DNA of 64,000 nt from Citrobacter sp. On2M. GTDB lineage: Bacteria; Pseudomonadota; Gammaproteobacteria; Enterobacterales; Enterobacteriaceae. The notes beneath the pieces were generated by a model. The model saw nothing but the letters and a program-made list of their open reading frames with translations, searched no databases and had not been told where the DNA came from. The stretch lies in NCBI RefSeq assembly GCF_018035235.1, contig NZ_WPCV01000002.1:248001-312000 (forward strand), given 5' to 3'. Positions 39,524 through 48,275 of this stretch are shown piece by piece; positions within the stretch are counted from its first letter, which is position 1; each line of letters starts with the position of its first letter. The translations under genes and the position numbers were made by a program.

Positions 39524-40789
39524 ATGGATATTAATGCCATTGAGCGACAGAGTAGTACCCCCGGACTGATTAGCGGAACCATGTTGGTTATCGCAACCGT
39601 AGTGGGTGGCGGGATGTTTTCCCTGCCGATTGCGATGGCCGGCGTATGGTTTCCCGGTGCCTCTGTTATTCTTCTGTTTATCGCCATCATGATGTTATTA
39701 ACCGGTCTGATGCTGGTTGAAGTCAATCTGCATTATGGCGCCGGTGCCAGTTTTAATACCTTTACTCAGGATTTATTAGGCCGAAAGTGGAATATCGTGG
39801 TCGGTATCGCTTTCGGCTTTGTGCTGTATATTCTGACCTATGCCTATATCTCCGGTTCGTCGGCGGTGATGGCGCAAACCGTGTTCAAATACAGCGGCGT
39901 GCGCTTTCCGGCGAATATTTCGGTGGTGATCGTCAGTATGTTAGTAGGGGCGATTGCCTGGTACAGCTCCCTGCTGGTTGGACGCATCACTACCGTGCTG
40001 ATTATCGGTAAGTTTGTGGCGTTCTTTGCCACGTTCTCCGGGCTGATTGGCCATATCGAAGTGGCAAAACTTGTCGACAGCGTGGCGGTGGCGTTGCCCA
40101 ATTCGCAGTATTTGCCCTATATCCTGATGACGCTGCCGTTCTGCATCATCTCGTTTGGTTTTCACGGTAACGTACCGAGCCTGGTCAAGCTGTATGGCAC
40201 GAGCGGGATCTCGAATATTACGCGTTCGATTATCATCGGCACGCTGTTTGCCCTGCTGTTATATATTTTCTGGCTGGGTGTGACGATGGGTAATATCAGC
40301 CGTGCCTCATTCCCGCCGATTATCGCCAAAGGCGGCAATATCGACGTGTTTGTCGAGGCTATCAGCGGGCTGTTCACCAGCCGTTATATGGATCTGATCC
40401 TGACCTTCTTCGGCAACTTCGCGGTAGCCAGCTCACTGCTGGCGGCAACGCTTGGTCTGTTCGATTATATCGCCGACCTGTTCCACTTCCCGGATGACGG
40501 TATAGGCCGTCTGAAAACCGCGCTGGTGACCTATTTCCCACCTGCTGCTGTGTGCTTCTTCTTCCCGAACGGTTTTGTGCATGCGATTGGCTATGCCGGT
40601 CTGGCCTTTACCATCTGGAGCGTGATCCTGCCGCCGTTCCTGGTGAAAGCCGCGCGAAAACGTTTTCCGACTGCCAGCTATACCGCGCCGTGTAATAACA
40701 CCGTGCTCAATCTGGTAATAATCTGCGGGGCGATTGTCTATCTGACGGTTGTTCTGGATGTATTTGGTCTGCTGCCAACGTTTCGTTAG
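39524..40789 (+). CDS. tutB: Tyrosine permease TutB
   Basis: The 421-residue inner-membrane protein belongs to the aromatic amino acid permease group of TyrP, TnaB and Mtr. It has about eleven hydrophobic segments, begins TPGLISGTMLVIATVVGGGM, and contains the family segment LPFCIISFGFHGNVPSLVKLY. It brings tyrosine in for Tpl. It has its own gap of about 190 bases after the tpl terminator, so it may be read through at low level or from its own promoter. Confidence 0.93.
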   Translation: MDINAIERQSSTPGLISGTMLVIATVVGGGMFSLPIAMAGVWFPGASVILLFIAIMMLLTGLMLVEVNLHYGAGASFNTFTQDLLGRKWNIVVGIAFGFVLYILTYAYISGSSAVMAQTVFKYSGVRFPANISVVIVSMLVGAIAWYSSLLVGRITTVLIIGKFVAFFATFSGLIGHIEVAKLVDSVAVALPNSQYLPYILMTLPFCIISFGFHGNVPSLVKLYGTSGISNITRSIIIGTLFALLLYIFWLGVTMGNISRASFPPIIAKGGNIDVFVEAISGLFTSRYMDLILTFFGNFAVASSLLAATLGLFDYIADLFHFPDDGIGRLKTALVTYFPPAAVCFFFPNGFVHAIGYAGLAFTIWSVILPPFLVKAARKRFPTASYTAPCNNTVLNLVIICGAIVYLTVVLDVFGLLPTFR

Positions 40790-40801
40790 TGCGGGGGAAT
40801 T

Positions 40802-40936
40802 ATGTTTCTGACATTGCTACGATTTCAGCATCCGCTGGTTTATCGCTTTGCGTGGCTGCGCTTGCGGGTGGTGGTGTTAAGAACGTGCGGGCTGCGTAAG
40901 AAAAAAGCGGGAGATAAGACTCAGGCCTGTCGCTGA
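40802..40936 (+). CDS. Candidate 44-residue protein after tutB
   Basis: An ATG at 40802, 12 bases after the tutB stop and preceded by GGGGGAATT, opens a 44-codon frame rich in Arg, Leu and Val (MFLTLLRFQHPLVYRF...). The Shine-Dalgarno spacing is short. It could be a real small basic protein coupled to tutB or a chance frame; I recognise no homologue. Confidence 0.25.
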   Translation: MFLTLLRFQHPLVYRFAWLRLRVVVLRTCGLRKKKAGDKTQACR

Positions 40937-40943
40937 CAGGCCT
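40923..40943. other. Perfect hairpin downstream of tutB
   Basis: AGGCCTGTC-GCT-GACAGGCCT is a perfect 9-bp stem-loop. No U-tract follows on either strand, but it lies where a terminator for tutB, or for the small minus-strand gene, is expected. Confidence 0.5.
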
Positions 40944-40951
40944 GCCTGGCA

Positions 40952-41029
40952 TTACACCCGGAAGTAGCGTGGTGGGATCAACGCGGAAAAGGCGTCGAAC
41001 TTCTTCACCATCTTTTTCCAGAACAACAT
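40952..41029 (-). CDS. Candidate 25-residue small protein
   Basis: The frame MLFWKKMVKKFDAFSALIPPRYFRV (given here as its start MLFWKK and end RYFRV in practice) spans 25 codons from ATG 41029 to TAA 40954-40952. A GAGGA Shine-Dalgarno lies about 8 bases upstream, better than that of the 93-codon frame that overlaps it. The protein is basic and amphipathic. It has its own position between convergent tutB and the lactate permease gene and is followed by a hairpin. Whether it is made is unknown. Confidence 0.3.
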   Translation of the reverse strand: MLFWKKMVKKFDAFSALIPPRYFRV

Positions 41030-41186
41030 AACAACAATCCTCGATTTGAAACATTGGCGCTATTGTAGTCAGCGCCGACAAATCGTAAAGCCAGTGACAT
41101 CGTTCCGATTCCGGGGCGGTGTAAACCTTTTAGTTCACCATTGCGTCAAATACGATTGCCGCGAATTTGACGGGGTTGACAATGGG

Positions 41187-42740
41187 TTACGCCATAAACC
41201 AGTAATAAAAGAGACCGACTTTCAGGCCGAGGATTACGATGTAGGCACAGCAGTATTTCATGGTGCCAGACATAATCTGGTTGGCCTGGCCGTCCATTTT
41301 AGTGGCTGAAACCGCAATGGCGATACTCTGCGGCGAAATCATTTTCCCTCCTGTTGCGCCAGAGGTGTTGGCCGCCGCCAGCCAGTTGGGATCGATATGC
41401 AGTTTACTGGCGGCAATGGTTTGCAGTTTGCCGAACAGAATGTTCGAATTGGTATCGCTGCCGGTAACGAACGTACCCAGCGCACCAATCACCGGGGCGA
41501 GGAAGACGTACGAACTGCCGGTCAGATCGACAATCGACTGGGCCAACGTGGAGATAATCCCGCTGATATCCATCACCGTGGCCAGTGCGACGATCGCCAT
41601 AATCGCCACAATGGAATTTTTAAGCTGGAAAATGGTTTTGATAAACACTTCCAGCATCCCGCGCGCGGACGCCCCCTGAATAAAACCGCCGATAATGGTC
41701 GCAAAGATGATCAGCATCCCCGGCGTGGTCACCCATTCAACCTTGAGCGCCAGCGTTTTGCCGTCAGCAAGGGTGAAATGCAGCACCGAGGCCAGTTGTG
41801 AGGCTGCGCCTTTTATCGTCGGGAATAGCGGCGAACACAACAGGATAAAGACAAATATGAACAGATAGATAGAACCCACGCGGAACAATACTTTTGCCGA
41901 ACGCGGCGTGGTTTCGCGGTTATGGCTGACTTCAATTCGCCACTCGGGATCGGTTTTCCCTTTGCGCAGACGGCTAACCATCGCCACGGCAAACAGGCTG
42001 ACCAGACTACCGGCAAAGGCGGGTAATTCAGCACCGAGATGAATAGCGACAAAATACTGCGGAACCAGCGTGGTAATACCGCAAATCAGCGTAATTAAAA
42101 ATACGCCGCGAATGGCTCTCAGGCCGCCGCCAATAATGCAGATAATCACAAATGGCAGCAGGATATTAAACAGCGCAAGCTGCAGAATAATGGTTCCGCC
42201 CAGGGTATAAACCGGCAGGTTAACCTGTTCCGCCAGAATAGAAACTGGGATCCCGACTGCGCCGAATGCGGTGGGAACGGTATTTGCCACCAGAGAGGCT
42301 ATTGCCGCCTTCAGCGGGTTGAAACCCAGTGCGATAAGTATACCGATCGGAATGGCGACCGCTGTACCATAACCCGCCGCGGCTTCAAGAAATCCACCAA
42401 AGCACCATGAAATCAGCAGCACCTGAATACGCTTATCTTCGCTAATGCTGGCGAGGATATCGCGCAGAATATCCAGCGCTTTGGTTGCCTGCATGACGTT
42501 ATAACTGAAGATAGCGCCGAGGATCACAATCACAATCGGCCATAATCCCTTCAGCGCACCATAGCCTATCGCGGCTTTGAGATTCTGTACGGGCATCTCC
42601 CAGAACAGAGCCGATAGCGCAGCGGTGAATACTAAAGAGATCAGTACGGAATAATGGATAGGCATTTTCAATTTTAATATTAAAAATACCATCAGTAGTA
42701 AAGGAGAAAGTGCAAGGGCAAACATAAAATATTCGTTCAT
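41187..42740 (-). CDS. L-lactate permease family transporter (LctP family)
   Basis: The 517-residue protein has about twelve to fourteen membrane segments and the LctP-family landmarks SWCFGGFLEAAAGYGTAVAIP and TGSDTNSNILFGKLQ...GGKMISPQSIAIA. It is clearly diverged from LldP of E. coli, which is longer, so I leave the symbol empty. It is divergent from lutABC across a 556-base region, and so probably imports lactate or a related 2-hydroxy acid for the Lut complex. Confidence 0.85.
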   Translation of the reverse strand: MNEYFMFALALSPLLLMVFLILKLKMPIHYSVLISLVFTAALSALFWEMPVQNLKAAIGYGALKGLWPIVIVILGAIFSYNVMQATKALDILRDILASISEDKRIQVLLISWCFGGFLEAAAGYGTAVAIPIGILIALGFNPLKAAIASLVANTVPTAFGAVGIPVSILAEQVNLPVYTLGGTIILQLALFNILLPFVIICIIGGGLRAIRGVFLITLICGITTLVPQYFVAIHLGAELPAFAGSLVSLFAVAMVSRLRKGKTDPEWRIEVSHNRETTPRSAKVLFRVGSIYLFIFVFILLCSPLFPTIKGAASQLASVLHFTLADGKTLALKVEWVTTPGMLIIFATIIGGFIQGASARGMLEVFIKTIFQLKNSIVAIMAIVALATVMDISGIISTLAQSIVDLTGSSYVFLAPVIGALGTFVTGSDTNSNILFGKLQTIAASKLHIDPNWLAAANTSGATGGKMISPQSIAIAVSATKMDGQANQIMSGTMKYCCAYIVILGLKVGLFYYWFMA

Positions 42741-43296
42741 TGCTATTCCTGATTGGTTTATTAAACCTGATTTATATTTATGTCGGGAAGGCTATATTGC
42801 TGTATAAATAAAAGATGCAAACTGAATCGCTTCAGTGAATAAAGTAATTATGATTAATGGTTTTGTAACTATTGTAATCTTTTAATTAAAATTCAATGCC
42901 AGGTAAATATACTAAAGAGCAAGTGGAATACCTATAAATAGTTATTTGATAACTCTTTTAATAATGGTGGTGACAGGAATAATTATCACCTGAAACTATT
43001 TTTAACCGACTCATAACACGGTGATTTTCAATATAAAAATGTGAGCGAGGCCGAAAGAAATAAACCAGGGTATTGCATGTACGAGTTGATTGGAGGATTA
43101 TTTGGTTTTGTCATACAAATAAAAATACAGGTATTTAAGATGATCCTGATATAAGAAGCGGAGAGCGGCCATCTCAGGAGCATGATCCGACAAACACCAT
43201 GAACCCAGACATCGGCAAAACCAGCAAACAGAAGACTGGGCGTGATATAGCGATATCAAGCGCAATAAACAGAAATGAAGCAATGGAGTAGTTATT
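42741..43296. promoter_or_regulatory. Gene-free divergent region between the lactate permease gene and lutA
   Basis: This 556-base A+T-rich gap must carry both promoters. The only structure I can support is an inverted repeat GGTGA-N12-TCACC at 42969-42990. No gene for a LutR or LldR-type regulator is nearby, and the short frames present lack Shine-Dalgarno sites. Confidence 0.4.
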
Positions 43297-44016
43297 GTGA
43301 ATGTAAATTTCTTTGTTACCTGTATTGGTGACGCCCTGAAATCACGGATGGCACGAGACTCCGTATTGCTACTGGAAAAACTGGGCTGTCACGTTAATTT
43401 CCCCGAGAAGCAAGGGTGTTGTGGTCAGCCAGCCATCAACAGCGGTTACATCAAAGAGGCGATCCCCGGAATGAAAAACCTGATCGCCGCCCTGGAAGAC
43501 AACGACGATCCGATTATCTCTCCGGCAGGCTCCTGCACCTACGCGGTAAAAAGCTACCCGACGTATCTGGCGGATGAACCTGAATGGGCGCTGCGCGCCG
43601 AGAAGGTTGCCGGACGTATGCAGGATCTCACCTCTTTTATCGTCAACAAACTGGGCGTGGTGGATGTCGGTGCCAGCCTGCAGGGCCGTGCGGTATATCA
43701 TCCTTCCTGTAGCCTGACCCGCAAGCTGGGGGTGAAGGAAGAGCCGCTGACGCTGCTGAAAAACGTGCGCGGGCTGGAGCTGATGACATTTGCCGATCAG
43801 GACACCTGCTGCGGCTTTGGCGGGACATTCTCGGTCAAGATGGCCGAGATATCTGGTGAGATGGTGAAAGAGAAAGTCTTACATCTGATGGATGCGAAGC
43901 CGGAATATTTGATTGGCGCGGACGTCAGCTGCTTGCTGAATATTGGCGGTCGGCTGCAACGTGAGGGCCAGCCGGTCAAAGTGATGCATATTGCTGAAGT
44001 GCTGATGAGCCGCTGA
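43297..44016 (+). CDS. lutA: Lactate utilization protein A (CCG-domain oxidoreductase subunit)
   Basis: The 239-residue protein has two cysteine-rich CCG domains: EKQGCCGQPAINSG near residues 36-50 and DTCCGFGGTFSV near 170. They may hold a non-cubane iron-sulphur cluster, as in heterodisulphide reductases. It matches E. coli YkgE. With LutB and LutC it forms a complex that oxidises L-lactate to pyruvate. The start codon is GTG with GGAG upstream. lutB follows after 10 bases. Confidence 0.92.
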   Translation: MNVNFFVTCIGDALKSRMARDSVLLLEKLGCHVNFPEKQGCCGQPAINSGYIKEAIPGMKNLIAALEDNDDPIISPAGSCTYAVKSYPTYLADEPEWALRAEKVAGRMQDLTSFIVNKLGVVDVGASLQGRAVYHPSCSLTRKLGVKEEPLTLLKNVRGLELMTFADQDTCCGFGGTFSVKMAEISGEMVKEKVLHLMDAKPEYLIGADVSCLLNIGGRLQREGQPVKVMHIAEVLMSR

Positions 44017-44026
44017 GGGGAAAGAG

Positions 44027-45454
44027 ATGTCGATAAAAACCAGCGATGTAGAGTTTAAACTGCGCATTCGTCAGCAGATCGAAGATCCAATCATGCGCAA
44101 AGCCGTGGCCAACGCGCAGGAGCGTATTGGTGCGAATCGGCAGAGAATGGTTGATGAGCTAGGCCACTGGGAAGACTGGCGCGATCGTGCCAGCCAGATC
44201 CGCGATCACGTTCTGAGTAACCTCGACGCTTACCTGTATCAACTCTCCGAGAAAGTGACGCAAAACGGCGGCCACGTCTATTTCGCAAAGACCAAAGAAG
44301 ACGCTACCCGCTACATTTTGCAGGTTGCACAGCGTAAAAACGCGAAGAAAGTGGTGAAGTCCAAGTCGATGGTGACCGAAGAGATCGGCGTCAACCATGT
44401 GCTGCAGGATGCCGGAATTCAGGTGATCGAAACCGATCTCGGCGAATATATCCTGCAGTTGGATCAGGATCCGCCTTCGCACGTTGTGGTCCCGGCTATT
44501 CATAAAGATCGTTATCAGATCCGCCGCGTGCTGCACGAGCGTCTGGGTTACGACGGCCCGGAAACCCCGGAAGCCATGACCTTATTTATCCGTCAGAAGA
44601 TCCGCGAGGATTTTCTCAGTGCTGAAATCGGTATTACCGGCTGTAACTTTGCTGTGGCGGAAACCGGCTCTGTTTGCCTGGTGACCAACGAAGGCAACGC
44701 ACGGATGTGCACCACGCTGCCAAAAACACACATTGCGGTGATGGGCATGGAACGTATCGCGCCGACCTTTGCCGATGTGGATGTATTGATCACCATGCTG
44801 GCGCGCAGCGCCGTGGGCGCGCGTCTGACGGGCTACAACACCTGGCTGACCGGCCCGCGTGAGGCGGATAATGTCGACGGTCCGGAAGAGTTTCACCTGG
44901 TGATTGTCGATAATGGCCGCTCGCAGGTGCTGGGTTCGGCGTTTCGCGATGTGCTGCGCTGCATCCGTTGCGGGGCCTGTATGAACACCTGCCCGGCGTA
45001 CCGTCACATTGGCGGACACGGCTATGGTTCTATCTATCCCGGCCCTATCGGCGCGGTGATCTCTCCGCTGCTCGGCGGCTATAAAGATTTTAAAGATCTG
45101 CCTTACGTCTGTTCATTATGCACGGCCTGCGACAGCGTTTGTCCGGTTAAGATTCCGCTGTCAAAACTGATCCTGCGGCATCGTCGGGTGATGGCCGAGG
45201 AAGGCATCACCCCGAAAGCCGAGCGTCGGGCGATAAAAATGTTCGCGTATGCCAATAGCCATCCGGGGCTGTGGAAAGTCGGGATGATGGCGGGCGCACA
45301 TGCGGCGAGCTGGTTTATCAATGGTGGCAAAACTCCGCTTAAGGTTGGCGCGATTGGTGACTGGATGGAGGCGCGCGATCTTCCTGATGCCGACGGTGAG
45401 AGCTTCCGCAGCTGGTTTAAGAAACATCAGGCGCAGGAGAAAAAGAATGGATAA
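44027..45454 (+). CDS. lutB: Lactate utilization iron-sulphur protein B
   Basis: The 475-residue protein has an N-terminal LUD domain and two 4Fe-4S motifs: CIRCGACMNTCPAY near residue 311 and CSLCTACDSVCPVK near residue 361. It corresponds to E. coli YkgF and carries electrons in the Lut complex. A Shine-Dalgarno GGGGAAAGAG precedes the ATG. Its end overlaps the lutC start by 8 bases. Confidence 0.93.
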   Translation: MSIKTSDVEFKLRIRQQIEDPIMRKAVANAQERIGANRQRMVDELGHWEDWRDRASQIRDHVLSNLDAYLYQLSEKVTQNGGHVYFAKTKEDATRYILQVAQRKNAKKVVKSKSMVTEEIGVNHVLQDAGIQVIETDLGEYILQLDQDPPSHVVVPAIHKDRYQIRRVLHERLGYDGPETPEAMTLFIRQKIREDFLSAEIGITGCNFAVAETGSVCLVTNEGNARMCTTLPKTHIAVMGMERIAPTFADVDVLITMLARSAVGARLTGYNTWLTGPREADNVDGPEEFHLVIVDNGRSQVLGSAFRDVLRCIRCGACMNTCPAYRHIGGHGYGSIYPGPIGAVISPLLGGYKDFKDLPYVCSLCTACDSVCPVKIPLSKLILRHRRVMAEEGITPKAERRAIKMFAYANSHPGLWKVGMMAGAHAASWFINGGKTPLKVGAIGDWMEARDLPDADGESFRSWFKKHQAQEKKNG

Positions 45455-46139
45455 CCGTACCGCGTTTTTAAACACTATCGCCCAGGCGCTGGGCCGCCCT
45501 CTACGTTTTGAGCCGCAAGCGGATGCCGCGCCGGTGAACAACTATGCCAACGAGCGCCTGACCGAGCTGAGCCCGCAACAGCGTTGCGATGCGTTTACCC
45601 AGTTTGCCAGCGAGGTGATGCTGGCCCGCTGCGAACTGACCCGCGAGGAACAGGCCGCAGAAGTCGCGCGACGCCTGTGCGAAGAGTTGGGTCAGCCGGT
45701 GGTTATCAGCGGCGACAGTCGACTGGTGGAACTGGGCATCACGGAACGTCTGCAGCAGGAATGCAACGCCGTGGTCTGGGACCCGGCGCGAGGCAGCGAA
45801 AATATTGCCGAGGCTGAGCAGGCGAAAGTGGGGGTGGTGTATGCCGAGTATGGCCTGACCGAGTCCGGCGGCGTAGTGCTGTTTTCCGCGCCGGAGCGCG
45901 GGCGTTCAATTAGCCTGCTGCCGGAGTCCTCGATTTTCGTGCTGCGCAAAAGCACTATCCTGCCGCGCGTTGCCCAACTGGCAGAGAAACTGCATCAGAA
46001 GGCGCAGGCCGGTGAGCGTATGCCGTCGTGCATTAACATTATCAGTGGACCCAGTTCGACGGCAGATATTGAGCTTATCAAGGTGGTTGGGGTGCATGGC
46101 CCGGTGAAGGCGGTATATCTGATTATTGAGGATTGTTGA
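45447..46139 (+). CDS. lutC: Lactate utilization protein C (LUD domain)
   Basis: The 230-residue LUD-domain protein matches E. coli YkgG. The conserved segment AEYGLTESGGVVL and the C-terminal SGPSSTADIELIKVVGVHGP are visible. The open frame extends upstream to 45300 inside lutB, but ATG 45447 gives the family start MDNR and has AGGAGAAAAAGA before it. It completes the lutABC operon. Confidence 0.92.
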   Translation: MDNRTAFLNTIAQALGRPLRFEPQADAAPVNNYANERLTELSPQQRCDAFTQFASEVMLARCELTREEQAAEVARRLCEELGQPVVISGDSRLVELGITERLQQECNAVVWDPARGSENIAEAEQAKVGVVYAEYGLTESGGVVLFSAPERGRSISLLPESSIFVLRKSTILPRVAQLAEKLHQKAQAGERMPSCINIISGPSSTADIELIKVVGVHGPVKAVYLIIEDC

Positions 46140-46189
46140 GGCAGGATTCAGAACCGCTCTGGCGTGAAGAGCCAGAGCGGTATCGACGT

Positions 46190-46772
46190 TATGCAATCAA
46201 GCTGATGATCAATACGATAATCAGGTCAACAACGGAGTTCACCAGCACCAGTAACGCCGAGTCGACGCCAACCAGTTGACCGGTTGCCAGACGAATAAGC
46301 ACGGTTATCAACCACGCCATGATGTACGGAGAGATATTGCCGTGCGACATCAGCATGCCGATGGTATTGCCAATGCCGGTATCAATAATGGTCTGCTTCA
46401 GTACGCCGCCTGTGCCGATGATCAGGAGCACCATGGCGATGCTTTTCACTGCGTTTTCAAAGGCATTCATCACCCACTGCCTGTCGTGACCACGCGCGGT
46501 ACCAGAATAGACACGCCGAAGGAGGGCAGATTGTTCTGGTCAACCAGTACGTCGGCTTTCATGAACGACGGCGTTGGGCGATCGAGGTTGCCGAGGAACT
46601 TTGGCAGGATAAGCCCGGCGCAGCTCACGCTCGGAATGATCACCAGAATGCCATAGATGTAGACCATGCCCATGTCCGCGCCGTAGGCGTTAACCAGCGC
46701 AACCGGCCCCGGCTGTGGCGGGAACAACGAGTGAGTGGTGGCGGCGGTAACGGCGGGGATCGCCAGCTTGGT
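46190..46772 (-). pseudogene. gntP: gntP relic (fructuronate/gluconate transporter), heavily deleted
   Basis: In E. coli an intact gntP of about 447 codons lies next to uxuA. Here only pieces remain in order on the minus strand: [15 protein letters not shown]...FPPQPGP, then [10 protein letters not shown], then a frame-shifted junction to [16 protein letters not shown], then LIRLATGQ joined straight to LVGV, then LLVL joined to [17 protein letters not shown]. The first third of the gene is also missing. Three internal deletions have endpoints at short shared sequences. The product cannot be a working transporter. Confidence 0.9.
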
Positions 46773-46809
46773 TGAACTATTATGATTTTTGGTTGAGATG
46801 CTACCTATA

Positions 46810-46821
46810 TTGGTTAACCAT
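46810..46821. promoter_or_regulatory. UxuR/ExuR-type operator 1
   Basis: TTGGTTAACCAT is a near-perfect copy of the hexuronate operator core. It lies between the gntP relic and uxuA and may once have served both. Confidence 0.6.
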
Positions 46822-46913
46822 TGATGCGATGAATGTCATATTGCGTTACATGTTTACAGTCTTACCGAACTGAATGGCCTTAATTAGGCGATCTAATCGG
46901 CATAAACCGTGAT

Positions 46914-46925
46914 TTGGTTAACCAA
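46914..46925. promoter_or_regulatory. UxuR/ExuR-type operator 2
   Basis: TTGGTTAACCAA is a perfect palindrome inside ATTTGGTTAACCAATTT, close to the UxuR/ExuR consensus. It is centred 104 bases from operator 1 and just upstream of a TTGACA box at 46940-46945. Confidence 0.7.
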
Positions 46926-47012
46926 TTTATCGCTTCAGGTTGACATGTCATACCAAAAGGGGGAATTTATATGCCATATCGTCGAGTCCATAACGTAAAC
47001 GAGGAATAAAAC

Positions 47013-48197
47013 ATGGAACAGACATGGCGCTGGTATGGTCCTAACGATCCGGTCACCTTAGCGGATGTACGTCAGGCGGGTGCCACAGGCGTTGTCACCG
47101 CTTTGCACCATATCCCTAACGGGGAGGTGTGGAAGGTTGATGAAATCCTGAAGCGCAAAACTATTGTTGAGCAGGCGGGCCTGGTCTGGTCGGTCGTCGA
47201 AAGCGTGCCGATCCACGAAGACATTAAAACCCGTTCCGGCAACTATCTGCAGTGGATCACCAACTACCAGCAAAGCCTGCGTAACCTGGCCCAGTGCGGC
47301 ATTCGTACCGTGTGCTACAACTTCATGCCTGTTCTCGACTGGACCCGTACCGACCTGGAATACGTCCTGCCAGACGGCTCCAAAGCGCTGCGTTTTGACC
47401 AGATTGAATTTGCCGCCTTTGAGTTGCATATCCTCCAGCGTCCGGGCGCGGAAGCAGACTACACCGCCGAAGAGATTGCTCAGGCAAATGAACGCTTCGC
47501 CACCATGAGCGATGAAGACAAAGCGCGTCTGACCCGCAACATCATTGCCGGTCTGCCGGGGGCAGAAGAGGGCTACACGCTCGACCAGTTCCGCCAGCAT
47601 CTTGCGCGCTATAAAGATATCGATAAAGCCGCGCTACGTGAGAATTTCGCCGTCTTCCTGAAGGCGATTATTCCGGTGGCGGAAGAAGCTGGCGTACGCA
47701 TGGCAGTTCACCCGGACGATCCGCCGCGCCCGATCCTCGGCCTGCCGCGCATTGTTTCCACGGTGGAAGACATGCAGTGGATGGTCGATACGGTTAACAG
47801 CATGGCGAATGGTTTCACTATGTGCACCGGTTCCTACGGCGTGCGGGCGGATAACGATCTGGTCGACATGATTAAACAGTTTGGCCCACGCATTTACTTC
47901 ACCCATCTGCGCTCCACGCTGCGTGAAGATAATCCGAAAACCTTTCATGAGGCGGCGCATCTTAATGGCGACGTCGACATGTACGAAGTGGTGAAAGCGA
48001 TCGTTGAAGAAGAGCAACGCCGTAAAGCGGAAGGGAAGGAAGATTTGATCCCGATGCGTCCGGACCATGGCCACCAGATGCTGGACGATCTGAAAAAGAA
48101 AACCAACCCAGGCTACTCCGCGATTGGTCGCCTGAAAGGGCTGGCGGAAGTGCGCGGCGTTGAGATGGCTATCCAGCGCGCTTTCTTCAGCCGCTAA
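47013..48197 (+). CDS. uxuA: D-mannonate dehydratase
   Basis: The 394-residue enzyme converts D-mannonate to 2-keto-3-deoxygluconate in glucuronate catabolism. The metal-binding histidine and cysteine residues lie in [28 protein letters not shown] and MRPDHGHQM. Length and sequence match E. coli UxuA. A hairpin with a U-tract lies between it and uxuB. UxuR-type operators lie upstream. Confidence 0.96.
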   Translation: MEQTWRWYGPNDPVTLADVRQAGATGVVTALHHIPNGEVWKVDEILKRKTIVEQAGLVWSVVESVPIHEDIKTRSGNYLQWITNYQQSLRNLAQCGIRTVCYNFMPVLDWTRTDLEYVLPDGSKALRFDQIEFAAFELHILQRPGAEADYTAEEIAQANERFATMSDEDKARLTRNIIAGLPGAEEGYTLDQFRQHLARYKDIDKAALRENFAVFLKAIIPVAEEAGVRMAVHPDDPPRPILGLPRIVSTVEDMQWMVDTVNSMANGFTMCTGSYGVRADNDLVDMIKQFGPRIYFTHLRSTLREDNPKTFHEAAHLNGDVDMYEVVKAIVEEEQRRKAEGKEDLIPMRPDHGHQMLDDLKKKTNPGYSAIGRLKGLAEVRGVEMAIQRAFFSR

Positions 48198-48205
48198 AGC
48201 GAGTT

Positions 48206-48237
48206 GCCGGCCACCTGTCTGGCCGGCTTTTTCTTTT
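48206..48237 (+). terminator. Terminator-like hairpin between uxuA and uxuB
   Basis: GCCGGCCA, loop CCTGTC, TGGCCGGC and TTTTTCTTTT make a near-ideal Rho-independent terminator in the 78-base gap inside the operon. Some transcripts must pass it if uxuB has no promoter of its own. Confidence 0.8.
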
Positions 48238-48275
48238 CTCATCCGTTGGTCTTTCAACGGGTTCTGGAGTTCACG

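Noticed and set aside
40800-41081. A 93-codon minus-strand frame beside tutB
   Set aside because: It has no Shine-Dalgarno, no recognisable homology and a low-complexity tail; the 25-codon frame inside its span has a better start signal.
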